DNA of 64,000 bases from Dipteronia dyeriana (GCA_032871835.1 CM065297.1:90789052-90853051), one strand, 5' to 3'. Shown: positions 21,605 to 32,972, counted from the stretch's first letter. Numbers and translations are program-made. The notes: generated by a model not told the origin, from the letters alone.

Positions 21605-22890
21605 TATACGAGTTGGATATTGTCGCTGGCGAGCAAGTTGAGAAGGCTAAGAACCTCGATTGGGTGAGTCGAAAGGCTGCTGCTGACCAAGTGGCCAAGG
21701 GCATAGCCTCTTCGGAACATGACTTGGTAGAGCACATTTACGAATCTGATCATGACTTTCCATCGGTTCCTGTTGACCAAGTTACAGCAATCAGTCGTAA
21801 TGCCCCTCCCCCTAGGAGTGGTCAGAGAGGATCTTCCAGAGATAGGTTCAGTCGGGTTCATTATTCTACTGAGGGATCTAATCGTGAGAGGTCAAGTTGG
21901 GAGAGATCTGGCCAAGATAAACCTTCTGGAGATAGGCGAAATCGAGAGGGACCAAATAAGGGCCAATCTCAAGAAACTAGGTCTGATAGTAATGCCTCTG
22001 GGAGTAAGGTGGCCAATGTGGTCGATGGATCTTTTACCCCCGAAGCTATCCGTAGAAGAGAGGAGATTATAAACGAGGTACCCCAATTGCCCTCTCAGTC
22101 GGAAGCTGCTCCCACTCTTTTGGATTAGGAGGAGGATGACGATCAGGGGACTTTAACCGATCTAATTCTAAGGGAGCAGCAGTCAAAGAAAAGGAGTGAT
22201 TGGGTGGTTGCGATGTCTTTCGGCCCCTATCTAAGACAGTCAGGGTCCCTGATGTGGCTATACCTTTTCCTAGCCCCTCACTTCCTCAAATTCAACCTGA
22301 TCGTTCACCTATGGGCATTCCGGTACATCGTCCAGGGAAGACTCCCATGGATTTTTCGGTCAAGCTCCAAAAAGTCTTCACAGATTCAGACTCTGATGAT
22401 GAGAGGCGTGACTCAGAGGAGTTATCTCTTAACGATAATGTACTGGACGTCACAGAGGAGCAAACGCTTGACCTGGTATCAAGGTCGAAGACTGATGCTA
22501 AGGTTAAACTAACCGAAGATGCTCCAACAACCCATCTTGGGGATAAGTTCCCCCTTACACCGCTTGAGTCTTTTGCTAAGGATGGTGTTAGTGGAGGTCA
22601 AGTTCACGAAGCTCCTAGGGTTACCCCTCAGGTTGGTGAGAGTGTCGAGGCTGATCCAACCCTTTCTATGGTACCCCCGGCCATTAATGCTTTCAACCAG
22701 CCCACTCCAATAACAACTCCCAATGTTCCAACTTCTAGGTCTCCTTGCTCAAGTGAACTTTGAGCTGACCCCCTTTGCATGCTTCACTCCATGTCAACTG
22801 GTGAGGGGTACATTCGTGATGGCTATTGGAGAGGGCCAGGGTTGCTAGCCCATCTGAACAGGTTTAGGTGGTCTTTAATAATGAATATTT
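21605..22890 (+). pseudogene. Gypsy-1 antisense gene, central disordered exon
   Basis: The exon follows an intron (21,521-21,604, GTAAGT ... TTTTCAG). It encodes VYELDIVAGEQVEKAKNLDW, then a long Arg/Ser/Gly-rich low-complexity stretch (RSSWERSGQDKPSGDRRNRE), a stop at about 22,126, an acidic EEDDDQGTLTD, a frameshift near 22,200 and a Pro/Ser/Asp-rich segment to 22,763. It ends at a donor GTAAGTG (22,891). A disordered middle between the PF04195 domain and a coiled coil is usual for this protein type. Confidence 0.6.
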
Positions 22891-22959
22891 GTAAGTGCCC
22901 TCTATATTATTTTCCATTTGCCTACCTCGTGGATTCCCTAACACTTACTTTGCTTTTAG

Positions 22960-23970
22960 GCGGTGGAGGAGCTGACTCGAGCCTTGGCTGATCAGAAGAG
23001 GCAGGTCACGGAGATATCCCAGCTGAAGAAGGCCCTTGCTTAAAAAGAAGATGCACTCAAGTCTTCTTCTACTAGTGCTTCAAAAGTCAAATGATATGAG
23101 AATGAGCTAAGAACCCATGTTGCGGTCGAGCTTGCTTTAAGAAAGACGATAGCCAATGTCCAGAATAAGTCTTTCCGCATCTGAAACAACTCTCGAACAA
23201 CTCACTTCTAGAAATGCTGAACTAGAGAGAAGGGTAGCCAGAGCAGAGACGCTAAACGCTCAGCTTGAGTCGAGAGTCATTCTGGATAAAGTGACAGTGG
23301 AAGAGGCTAGGAAAAGACTCGGCTTGCCCAAAACACCTTTACCTCTGCTCAAGAGACTATGCTTACAAAGCAACAAGCATCTGAGGAAGCTCGGATGCAT
23401 TACGAATTCTTGTCTAGAGACTTGGAGCAGCAACAGGCTAGCATGGCAGTACTTTCCCAAGAAGCTAGGTCAGCCGTCGAGGTTCAAAATGTGGATCGTT
23501 ATAAAAGATCCCTAGCTTTCGACGTTATCATGCTGAGGGAATTTGAGAGGGGGCTGACCACCGCTCGAGCTTTCTTTAGGGTTAGAGAGAGGTTTTCAGA
23601 TGAAGCTCGTTGTAGATGGGACAGAATGATCAAGAAGCATAAGGATAAGTCTCTTGAGGCCATCAGGAATCAGAGGATTCGTTGGAGGGCTTACTGTCGG
23701 TTAATCGGGAAAGACCCTCATCCTATGCATCTGGAGCTTCCTTCGATATCTTATCTAGTTGCTTTCCATGCTACTGAAGAGAGTAATTCTTTGACTAAGG
23801 GTGCCGATGTTGGTCCCTTTCCAAACACTGACTATTATTTTTTTATGGTTGATGACCCTGAGGATGCTATTACCTGGTTGGATTTTGAAAACTCGAGCCA
23901 GGATTGTGAAGGCAGTGCTTCTTCTAGTGGCTTCAGGCTCAGAGGTCCATCTAATACCTCAAATGTTTAA
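22960..23970 (+). pseudogene. Gypsy-1 antisense gene, coiled-coil C-terminal exon
   Basis: After an intron of 69 bp (22,891-22,959, ending TTGCTTTTAG), the exon encodes a heptad-like coiled coil: AVEELTRALADQKRQVTEIS, then TTLEQLTSRNAELERRVARA and LNAQLESR. It continues in a shifted frame (23,359-23,970) with LSRDLEQQQASMAVLSQEAR, an Arg/Trp-rich region and an acidic end (MVDDPEDAITWLDFENSSQ). Two stops and a frameshift occur before 23,360. An AATGAAATGAAA motif at about 24,026 could act as the poly(A) signal. Confidence 0.6.
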
Positions 23971-24039
23971 AAGCTTCCTTTTTATTATTTTTGTAACTGC
24001 AATTTTGTAATCACACATTTCCTTAATGAAATGAAATTT

Positions 24040-24783
24040 GCTTACTGCTTCTGAATGCTTTGTGATTAATTGTAAACATCGATCGAGTTATGTAAGTCGG
24101 GCCACATCTTAGTTAATCACTTTAGTTGTGATCATATCTTCTTTCGTAGTTCCCTTAACCTTGACTAGGATATTCTACTAACCCAAATTGCACTGAGTTT
24201 GTGATCTTGACTTTGGCCAAGTAACTCCGTGTGGCAGAGCTTGTAAGGGCTTTTACCTGGGGTCGGGGGAGTCACTCGGGTTCGCCCATCGATTGTTCTA
24301 TCCCCGATGATTATATTGTCATTATGTCATGAAGTTTTCTTTCGCGATCCATTTATATGGTATCTAGTTTATAGACTCTTGTCTTTTATCTATCAACTAG
24401 GTCATTGGGATGTCTCCCAATAATCTGTTGAGCAAGATTCGCTGTAACAGGGTATCTTATATTTTACTGACTTAACAGGTGCCTTAACCGCGTCTGTCTC
24501 TAAGTAAGAATATTTATCCCTTGTTCAGCTCTTGGCGTATCTCATCAAGGCTTATGTCCTGAAGGCGCCCTAACAGTGCTTTATTGCACCTAGTTAGTTT
24601 CGACTAGTATACACTGTCTTTGTGACATGACATACTTTTTGGCCCCCTCACTGGGCTCCTAGGGTGCTCTCACTTCGCACAAAGCAGTTTCTAAGTGCCC
24701 CGAGATTGCTTTTGTACATGAAAGCAATAGTTTTTTTTTTAACACTATTTTTGACTTCTGAAACCATTCCCTTGAAGGGGCTT
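24040..24783. other. Gypsy-1 spacer between pol and the antisense gene
   Basis: Non-coding spacer in which the antisense gene and the end of pol converge. No open frame or clear repeat. The cytosine content is higher than in surrounding intergenic DNA. Confidence 0.5.
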
Positions 24784-25614
24784 TTATTGAATGCTGAAAA
24801 AGAATATAAGATAATCAATAAACAATATGAAATTAATTTCTAAAGAAGTAAGAAAAAATAAGAATAACCGAGGGACCCCTAGGGGTAAAACAAGTTTAGA
24901 TATTGGGCGTTCCAAGGTCTGGTTAACTCGCTTCCTTTTGATCGGGCAAGGCGGTACGCCCCGTGTCCAACCAATCCGACCACCTTGTACGGGCCTTCCC
25001 ATTTATCCGCCAAAGCTCCTACCAACTTATCTCTTGTATTGGGTGACACCATTTTTTTAACTAGATCTCCAAGCTGGAATATCCTGATTCGGACATGCGA
25101 GTTGTAGTAACTGGCGACCCTTTGCTAGTAGGCCGCGGTCCTGATCTTTAACATGTCTCTTTTTTCTTCCAACTCATCAAAGTTCTGTCTCATCATCTTA
25201 AAATTCAACTCGGGGTGGAAGAGATACACCCTAGGCGAGTTATGAATGACGTCGACCGGGATCACTACCTCTGTCCCGAAAGCCAATGAGCAAGGGGTCT
25301 CTCCTGTGGAGGTCATTCCTATAGCCTGATAGGCCTACAGAACCTCCTGTAACTTTTCTGCCCAGTTCCCTTTTTTAGCATCAAGTTTTACCTTCAAGGT
25401 GTGCTTGATTATCTTGTTCACTACTTCCATCTGACCGTTGGTCTGTGGGTGAGATTGCCAAAATCCTGACACATGCTCCTGAAATTGTCACTGTTAAATT
25501 GGGTTCCATCATCTATAATTATCATGTCTGGGATTACAAAATGTTAGATGATGTTCCTTTGATGAAACTCGTCGTATTGGCTTTGGTTATATGTATCAGA
25601 TCCCCCGTCTCGAC
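24784..25614 (-). pseudogene. Gypsy-1 integrase, C-terminal part
   Basis: The minus-strand frame 25,316-25,125 encodes MTSTGETPCSLAFGTEVVIP, the classic gypsy integrase segment T-x-E-T-P-x-x-L-x-x-G-x-E-A/V-V-I-P. It is followed by MRQNFDELEEKRDMLKIRTA. The stretch between 25,614 and 25,316 holds the integrase core in broken frames. The tail at 25,002-24,784 includes GDLVxK-like remnants (SNTRDKLVGALADKWEGPYK in a shifted frame). Confidence 0.75.
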
Positions 25615-26940
25615 CTATTTGGTGAAGTAATATACAGCCACAATTTTGTGCTTTGCCCTACCTTTGGTTGCAGCTGGCATTGGGCTGATCAGATCTAGTC
25701 CCCATATGGTGAACGGCCAAGGTGATGACAAGCTCCTCAGTTGTTCGGGAGGCCTCTTTATGTCATTGGCTACCCTTTGACAAATCCCACATTGTTCGAC
25801 AACAACTTGAGCATCCTGGAATAAGGTTGGCCAATAGAAGCCTTGCCTGAGATTTTTATGTGGCAAGCTTTTGCCTCCTGAGTGATTTCCACAGACTCCC
25901 TCATGGACACTTTCAAGTATTCGTCTGCCTTCCATTGAGCATACACATCTCTGTAAGGCTTCCGAGAATCCTCTCCTGTATAACTCCCCTCCCTCGACCA
26001 TTGAATACTTTGTAGCTTTGTACTTGAGACTTTTTGCTTCAGTTGCTTCTGTTGGAAGCATTCCCATTTCCAAGTATTCCTTGATCAGGGTCATCCAGGT
26101 GATTTGACCTCCTTCAACCGCTTCCACTTCCACTTCCACTTCCACTTCCAACACATCTTTTTGGTCCTTAATGCTTGCCCTTTTGAGATAGGCGACTGGG
26201 ATAATTTGTGACTGCCCACCGACAGTGGCCAATGATAATTTAGACAGAGCATATGCTTTTTCATTCTTCTCCCTAAGGATGTAGGTGATTCTGTATGTCT
26301 TGAATCTTCCTAATAATACTTTGGCTATCCTTAAATATGCGTCCATCTTACCATCTTTTTCTTGATACTCACCCGATATTTGATTCATAACCACCTGCGA
26401 TTCGCTAAATATTTCTAGCTCGTCTGCTCTCAGGGTTGTGCAGACTCTGAGCCCTGTCAAGAGTGCCTCATATTCGGCCATGTTGTTGGTGGCTTTGAAG
26501 TCAAAACATAAGACACGCTCTACTTGATCTCTTTCTGGGGTGGATATGACTATCCCGGCCTTGCTGCCATGCTTGTTTGATGACCCGTCTACATGTACCT
26601 TCCGTACGAATTCTTCGCTCTCTTTCAGCATCCTGACCACCTCACTATTTGGTTTGGTAAATTCTATGATTAGGTCAGCCAAAACTTGCCCTTTTATTAC
26701 AGCCCTCGACAAGTATGCTATCTTAAATTTGCTCAATTCCGTGACCCATTTTGTTAGTTTTTCAGACACTTTGGGCTTGGACAGAGTTAGCTTTAGGGGG
26801 CAGTCTGTGTAAACCTTGATCCTGTACGCTTGGAAATACGGTCTTAGCTTCCTGGTTGCAGTCACCAGTGCCAGTGCCATCTGCTCTGCTGGGGAGTACC
26901 TCATTTCTACTGGTAACAATGCTTTGCTTGCATAACACAC
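25615..26940 (-). pseudogene. Gypsy-1 RNase H, archaeal-type RNase H and integrase zinc finger
   Basis: This is the longest frame of the window, 441 codons. It starts in the RT-linked RNase H (YASKALLPVEMRYSPAEQMA). A second RNase H follows with VHVDGSSNKHGSKAGIVIST, FKATNNMAEYEALLTGLRV and a degenerate end. The HHCC integrase finger is seen as HEGVCGNHSGGKSLPHK and CGICQRVANDIKRPPEQL, with the first core residues at WGLDLISPMPAATKGR. The second RNase H marks the Tat lineage. An EVEVEVEVE run comes from the hexamer repeat at 26,127-26,152. The frame ends at a stop at 25,615 within the integrase core. Confidence 0.92.
26127..26152. repeat. (CTTCCA)n hexamer repeat inside pol
   Basis: Four CTTCCA units on the plus strand encode alternating Glu-Val on the minus strand between the second RNase H and the integrase finger. 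It is in frame, so it is an expansion that did not break the protein. Confidence 0.85.
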
Positions 26941-26946
26941 CGGTTT

Positions 26947-28030
26947 CTATACGCCTTCATCCAGTCTAACTAGCACTAATCCTGTCGCTATGGGCGTTAT
27001 TGATAGGTATAAGTAGAGAACTTCTCCTTCAAGGGGTTTGGACAATAATGGAGCTTTCCCCAGATATTCCTTTATCTTTTTGAACGCCGGTTCATATTCG
27101 GTGCTCGATTCTACCCCCTTCACTTTCTTGATTGCTTTGAAAAAGGGAAGACATTTATCTATTAACTTGCTGATGAATCGGTTTAGAGATGCTAAGCACC
27201 CTTTTAGCCATTGAATTTCCTTCAATGTCTTTGGGGATCTCATCCCCTTTAATGCTTTTATTTTTTCTAGATTTACTTCTATCCCTCTCTTGTGGACTTG
27301 GAAGCCTAAGAACCTTCCCGATGGCACCTAAAAAACATACTTGTTTGGGTTGAGCTTCATGCCGTATTTTTACAGCACTTCAAACATTTCCTAAGGTCTG
27401 TTACATGCTTTCCCGACGTTAAGCTCTTAGTCAGCATATCATCCATATATCCTTCCATGTTCCTGCCAATCTGTCGAGGCAAACATCTTGTTCACCAATC
27501 TCTGGTAGGTTGCTCTGGTATTTTTAAGACCAAAGGGCATGACTTTGTACAAATACAAACCCTAGTTAGTAGTAAAGGACGTCTTATCCTCTTCAGGTTC
27601 GAACATCCGGATCTAGTTCTATCTTGAGTATGCATCCATAAAGCTCAATAATTCTTGACCGGTCGTCGCATCCACTAACTGATCGATGCGAGGTAGGGGA
27701 AAACTATCATTTGGGCATACTTTGTTGAGGTCTGTGAACTCCACACACATCCTCCACTGGCCATTCTTTTTTTTTGACAAACACCATATTGGCTACCCAT
27801 TCTGGGTATTTTGCCTACATTATTGATATTGCGGCCAACAGCCTCTCTACTTCCTCTTTGATCACCTGACTTCTCCCTGGATAGAATCACCTCATTTTCT
27901 GGACAACCGGTTTGCAGTCGGGGTTGACTACTAAGCCGTACGAAATTATCTTCGAGTCAATTTCTGGCATATCCTCATGTTTCCACACAAATATGTCTCT
28001 GTATTCTTTTAATAGTCTAGCCATCTCATT
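26947..28030 (-). pseudogene. Gypsy-1 reverse transcriptase
   Basis: Blocks in several frames include FPLPRIDQLVDATTGQELLS then FMDAYSR (27,700-27,620), the catalytic EGYMDDMLTKSL (about 27,455-27,420, YMDD in place of YVDD), and FLGFQVHKRGIEVNLEKIKA with LKGCLASLNRFISKLIDKCL (27,327-26,947). At least three frame breaks separate them. The order protease, RT, RNase H and then integrase is that of Ty3/gypsy. Confidence 0.88.
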
Positions 28031-28640
28031 TCACAATTGCTTCGTCAGTCGTTCCCAGAGCCTTACAGTCTTTTCGAGATTGTTGTCATCGATGACGACC
28101 TCTATGGTTGGTTCATCTTCTTGGATTTTCCCATCTTTCGGAGGTGTCTCTCTTGGCTCCAGGTCGAACCTAGTTAGAGTTTCTGCTCCGATTTCCATGT
28201 TATCCATCTTCTGGCTTTCGTACTCCTTGAGAGTGTACATTTGCATTACTCCCAACTCTACTTTCTCCCTGTATATTGCCAGGTTCTCCTTTTGTGCCCA
28301 CTCTTGCAAACTTTTCATGACTCCCACTCCTACCTCTGTTGGGAATTTAACCATTAACGCGTAAGTCATGGTCATAAGTTTTGTTTTGTTCAAGAAGTGT
28401 CGGCCAAGCAAGGCGTTGTATGGTCAATTCTCAACACTCACAACTACAAAATCTAGTAATACTATCTTGGTGCAAGGAGAGCTTTACCATCCCAAGCAAC
28501 CTCACATTCGCCCCTCAAAAGCCACTAAGTAGGACTTTGAGTGGCTGAAGGTCTCTTCTTTACAACCCGAGTTGGTTGAACACCTCCACACTAAGAATAT
28601 TTGTCGAGCTTACATTGTCAATGAGATCTCTTCTTACTTC
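28031..28640 (-). pseudogene. Gypsy-1 protease region and RT linker
   Basis: The frame at 28,411-28,031 begins at LGRHFLNKTKLMTMTYALMV, the end of the retroviral-type protease, where Y-N-A-x-L-G-R is the usual second flap block and precedes MKFPTE. It continues into a charged linker. The protease N-terminal half (28,640-28,420) is in another frame. The catalytic D-T/S-G was not read with confidence. Confidence 0.65.
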
Positions 28641-28648
28641 CCTATGGC

Positions 28649-29336
28649 CTATACGAACTGATACCACAATTGCATCGTTCGGCCTGACTTTTGACACGTG
28701 CCGGCTACTTCGATGAAAATTAAAGGGTCCCAACCTTGATTGAGCTTCTTTCGATCGGTATCTAACAGATTCACCTCCAGGTTTCCCTGGCCACTCATGG
28801 CTTCTCTAACTTCAGACATTATTTCCCGACTACTACTCCTAGTGTGTAGGCCGCCAAAGTTGGTGTTGATTGTTCCATTGCCTGGATCCCTCTTTGGATT
28901 CCTCTGGCCTCTGTCCCGCTCATCCATCACAGCATTCTTACTCTGATCATCTTTATTCCTGATGATCACATCCTTAAGATGTCCTTCTCTAATCAGCTTC
29001 TGGATATAATCCCTCAACTGGTAGCACTTAAAAGTTTCGTGACCATTTTCCTGGTGAAACCTGCAGTACTTGGTGGTAACTCTTCTGGCAAAACTTGACT
29101 GCCTCAGTGGTTTCTTGTACAAATTCTTTTCTTTTATCACGTTCAGGATTTCCTTCTGTCTTTTGACTAGTGGAGCGTAATTAGTGTACTGCCTTTTGAA
29201 TGGCCTAGTGCCTTTATCGTCCTCTTTTCGCCCATCATTTCCTCTCACACCGCTGCCTTTTTGCTCCCCTTTGCTGCCACTCTTTGAGCTACCGTCTTTA
29301 CTCTTCTGGTTATTTTCGGGTCGACCCTCGTGTATA
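28649..29336 (-). pseudogene. Gypsy-1 gag, C-terminal half with zinc finger
   Basis: Reading resumes in frame directly left of the solo LTR with ELIHEGRPENNQKSKDGSSK. It continues through KRQYTNYAPLVKRQKEIL and a Tat-type zinc-binding motif YCRFHQENGHETFKCYQL (C-x2-H-x4-H-x4-C). LRDYIQKLIREGHLKDVI follows, which is the standard sequence after this finger. It would bind the element's RNA in the particle. The segment ends at a stop at 28,649. Confidence 0.85.
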
Positions 29337-30810
29337 AGCTCTGTTAGGTTTTAGTTTGTGTTGGCATTAATTCCATATCAAAATGATGTTTACTTGTAAT
29401 GATTTAGTTGTTTAGATTCATGATGATTCAAGCTTCAAGGAAGAAGAAACAACAAGTCAAAGCAAGTTCTAAGTCTTCAAGAGAAAGGATGCAATTTGAC
29501 TCTACAAAGGTATACTAAGACCTTATCTTTCTCTTACAAGGCTTAGGTATACACACACAATTCATTCATATGTGTCCCTACATCATTGTGCACCATTATA
29601 GGTACACACATACAATTCATTCATGTGTCCCTGCATCGTTGGTTTGGAAATAACATGTTTTGGAATATGCATGATTGGAAACTATCTCTATGTAGTTTTC
29701 ATTCTAGTGTGAATAGTGTTTATGTATGTATATGTTTGTATAACATGGATATTGAATTTAGTCTTAAATCATTCTTGATTGAGTTTCGGTCATTTCGGTT
29801 ACTCATACTATTGATATCAAGTTCTAAGTCAAAAGATACTACACTTTCAACTCATGTTGCATACATTGTCTTCGTATTCATATATTGAGTTGAATTATTA
29901 TTTTCTAGGTTAAGTATCTTATATTTCCATGTCCGTGTATGAGTTAAATTTTGTAATCCAAAAACAGATTCAAATTCTGAGTTCGGAGGCCGGAGAACGG
30001 TTGAAGAACGCGAAGGAAGGTCGGAGGAGAAAGAAGCAAGCAAGATACTTCTTTCCCGAGATGGCCCGTGGCCATCTCGTGGAAGAAAGCCCCTCTTGGT
30101 CATTTCACATGTTCAAGTTTCCTTCTCCTTTATAAACTATTTCCCTCTCACATTTCATTCTAAGAAGAAATTTAAAACAAGCGTGCAGAAATTTTCTCTC
30201 TAAATTTTCTCATCTTCCAAACACCATAACTTCTTCATTTGAACTCCTATTTGAGTGATTCAAAGTTGAGAGCGTTCATCTATTCATCCTCCATCTTTTC
30301 TTTGAGGTTTGAGTAAGTTTTGTTGCTGTTTTTGGAGTCTAATCATATAAAAACGGGACTGCACCTAAATCAACTGGTATTGATTTTCTCTCAAAGTTTT
30401 CTTTTAAAACTTGGTCAATTGACTTGGGTTTTCTTCTTCTACATATATTTGTATATTGTGAGTGTTTTTATTTGTGTTTTGAACACTTTCAAAGCTATAT
30501 TGAATTTCAATTGAAATCATACATGTTGAGTTAGGTTTTGATTTTGCCTATGTTTTCACATGTTTGGGATTGTATTGTGCTAGCTTTGATTCTAGGACTA
30601 TTTGATGATCTTTGATTTATTGATTTTATGTATCGAGGTTATGATTAATATTAAACATATCTTACATAATCTAGATTGATTACACATGCATGATTAACTA
30701 GACTATATGTGATTTGTGCATTCATGCTCATGTCTAGTATTTTCCATAGGAAGTGTTGATCATAGCATTCTATGTTGCGTGCTTATTTACATTTTGCATT
30801 CATGATCACC

Positions 30811-31120
30811 TAGATGCCTTGTGAGAAGGAAGTCTAAACAATAGGTGTGAGACCTATGGTGTTGAGCAAGAAGTCTTGGCAAGAGGCGTGAGGCCTTGGA
30901 TTGTCGAGCAAGGAAGTCTTGGCTAGGGTCGTGAGGATCCGGATAGTCGAGCAAGAAGTCTTGCCTAGAGTTGGGAGAACTCGGATAGGTGAGCGAGGAA
31001 GTCTTGACTAGAGTTGTGAGGACTTAGTTAAGCAAGAAGTCTTGCCTTGGGTCTTGAGGATCTGGATAAGGTGAGCGAGGAAGTCTTGACAAGAGGTGTG
31101 ATGCCTCGGATTGTTGAGCA
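30811..31120 (+). repeat. Tandem array of covarying hairpin units in the solo LTR
   Basis: Eight consecutive units, mostly 42-43 bp, have the spacer GAGCAAGGAAGTCTTG and a stem-loop. The stems are CCTT/AAGG, ATAGGT/ACCTAT, GAGGC/GCCTT, GGGTC/GATCC, GAGTT/AACTC, GAGTT/GACTT, GGGTC/GATCT and GAGGT/GCCTC, around loop GTGAG or a one-base variant. Stem sequences change on both sides while pairing is kept. Where pairing is not Watson-Crick it is G-U on the plus strand, which is the sense strand of this LTR. Confidence 0.85.
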
Positions 31121-31528
31121 TAGGGCGATAACTTCTAGAGTAGGATAAGAGGGTAGTTTCTAGGTGAAGAGGTCACTTGAGAGATTGTACTTGTCTTAAC
31201 TACTAGTGGATTTTGTTTACCAGTGGCTGCTAGCCCGTGGATGTTTCCTCTTCGTAGGTTTACCACGTTATATTTTGTGTCAACTTTTCTCTATCTCTAT
31301 CTCTTTAGTATTTGTATTGTGGATAGAATTCTTTATATATGTTGACTTCCTTTCTATAATATAGATTGTGTATGTGTTACAATTACTTATTTGTATCACA
31401 ATTTACTTGTGTTTATATTGATTAATTGTCTTTAATTAATATATATATATATTGTGATACAAGTAATCTAGAGGGACAAACTTTTGTTTGTTTCTAAGGG
31501 AGTCAAAAAATGTGTCTAACCTATTCAC

Positions 31529-31547
31529 CCCCCCCCCCCCCCCCCTC
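31529..31547 (+). repeat. Homopolymeric C tract near the LTR end
   Basis: About 19 cytosines lie in the conserved ACCTATTCACCCC...TCTAGG block of SIRE-like LTRs. The related LTRs have five or six cytosines at 12,491 and 46,715. The tract is expanded, or is an assembly length error. Confidence 0.9.
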
Positions 31548-31591
31548 TAGGTTAGCCTTGAGCATTTAACCGTGATTGTATTTTCAAGCTC

Positions 31592-32909
31592 TCCGTCATG
31601 GGACAATTGCTCTTCCTTCGCCATAACATACCCTCTGACATGGTCCACCATGTTGGCATACGTGGTCGGTTCCCTTTGCCTCAAGCTTAAGATCAGATCG
31701 TTGTGCTGTAAATTGTTGATGAATTCCGATACCACCGCATCATCTTTGGGATCTTGAACTTCTGGCACCTCTTGTAAAAATTTGGTTAGGTAGTCTTTCA
31801 ACTTCTCATCCTTCCTTTACTTCAGAGTTGACAGGACTGATATAGATTTTCTTCGTTAAATATTCCCCATGAACTATCTGGTGAATGCTTGAACGAGCTC
31901 CTCGAAGTTTCCAACGAAACCCGCGGAACACCCTCCAAACCATCTCGACTCTTGATCTCCCAATGTTTGTGGAAACATGCAGCACATAAGGGTGTCATCA
32001 TAGTCATATTGTGACATTACACTTTGATACCTCCTCACATGCTCTTGTGGGTCGGTGTTAGCCTTGAATTGTTTCACATGTGGCATTCTGAACTTCTTTG
32101 AGAAGCAGGGCTGTCTTATTGAGTTAGTAAACGGGCTTCTGGAGTTCCCGATCAGAGGGTTTCCTAAGCTTTGCCTTCGTTCGAGGGCTTCTATCCTTCT
32201 AAGCAGGATCTCTCACTCCTCCTCTGGCTCTCCATGCTTATCGAATCTCCGACGGATCGTTAACCCATATGGGTCCTTAGGAACCCTCCCACTGATCTGA
32301 GCGGCCCAGGTGTCACGCTTGGTCACCGAGGTTGGCTTCCTATCGTTTCACCGTCACTTGAATACGGGATCTTTTATTTTGGTTATCATTCTTACACCCG
32401 CATTTGGGGTAAGTTTATGCTCCATTGTATCTTTCCACATCATCCAGTGAACTAGATTCTCGGTGTTGTCTTGTTCCCCAAACTTCTCGCTCACTTCTCC
32501 TACGTGAATGCCCCCTCCTTTGGTGATACTTCACCTCATTCCTTCCAGGATTTTGGATTGCTCCTAGGGTGATCGCTACTATCTCGGAACGTATCTTAAG
32601 GCCTTGGCCCACCATTGGCATGGAAAGCTGGTACGACGAACTTAGGTTAGCCGTGGCCGATATGCTTATTCCTTGCTTAGCTGCATCTTTAATGACCTTT
32701 CATAAATATTCCTGGATCTATTTGAATGCTTTTGGCGAGATGCCAGTAGTCGCACCTGTAGTAGTAACTGTGTCAGTCCTGACGAATGTCGGGGTCCTAG
32801 CGGGTGGATCCCCTCATGGAGCAACGACATCCGTAAGGTTCTGGTCATTAGTCTCATGTTTTGGGTCGACACTGTGGGGAGATTGACTTTTGTGTCTGCT
32901 GGCGTCCAT
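31592..32909 (-). pseudogene. Gypsy-1 gag, N-terminal half
   Basis: The start ATG at 32,909 opens MDASRHKSQSPHSVDPKHET, about 85 bp downstream of the 5' LTR. After several stops the retrotransposon gag domain follows in two frames. The first is FKANTDPQEHVRRYQSVMSQ and MCCMFPQTLGDQESRWFGG (32,086-31,874). The second is MKDYLTKFLQEVPEVQDPKD with FINNLQHNDLILSLRQREP and MVDHVRGYVMAKEEQLSHDG (31,801 onward). It is cut after EEQLSHDGEL by the solo LTR. Confidence 0.85.
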
Positions 32910-32972
32910 GATGCAGCTTTTGGCCTATTTTCCTAAAAATTAATTACGTAAACAAAATATTGTCGGAGGTTC

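Larger units (their letters stand above)
29342..31586 (+). mobile_element. Solo LTR, SIRE-like, inserted into Gypsy-1 gag
   Basis: The block runs TGTTAGGTTTTAG ... GTATTTTCA and is flanked by a perfect 5-bp duplication AGCTC (29,337-29,341 and 31,587-31,591). Gag reads in frame across the duplication when the block is ignored. Near the 3' end is the SIRE-type block ACCTATTCACC(C)n TCTAGGTTAG, here with an unbroken C run. Internally it carries the covarying hairpin array at 30,811-31,120. It has no coding region, so it is a solo LTR. It is the youngest of the nested insertions in Copia-1. Confidence 0.93.

Noticed and set aside
26540..26812. Plus-strand open frame of 90 codons inside Gypsy-1
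   Set aside because: It is antisense to the RNase H coding sequence, has no splice or promoter context, and lies far from the genuine antisense gene.
27912..28364. Plus-strand 150-codon open frame inside Gypsy-1
   Set aside because: It is the shadow of the protease/RT linker on the other strand; composition and motifs fit only the minus strand.
30811..31120. CRISPR-like array, because of regular repeats with spacers
   Set aside because: The units are tandem (spacers are also conserved), lie inside a plant LTR and have no cas genes. The hairpin is in the variable part, not in an invariant repeat.
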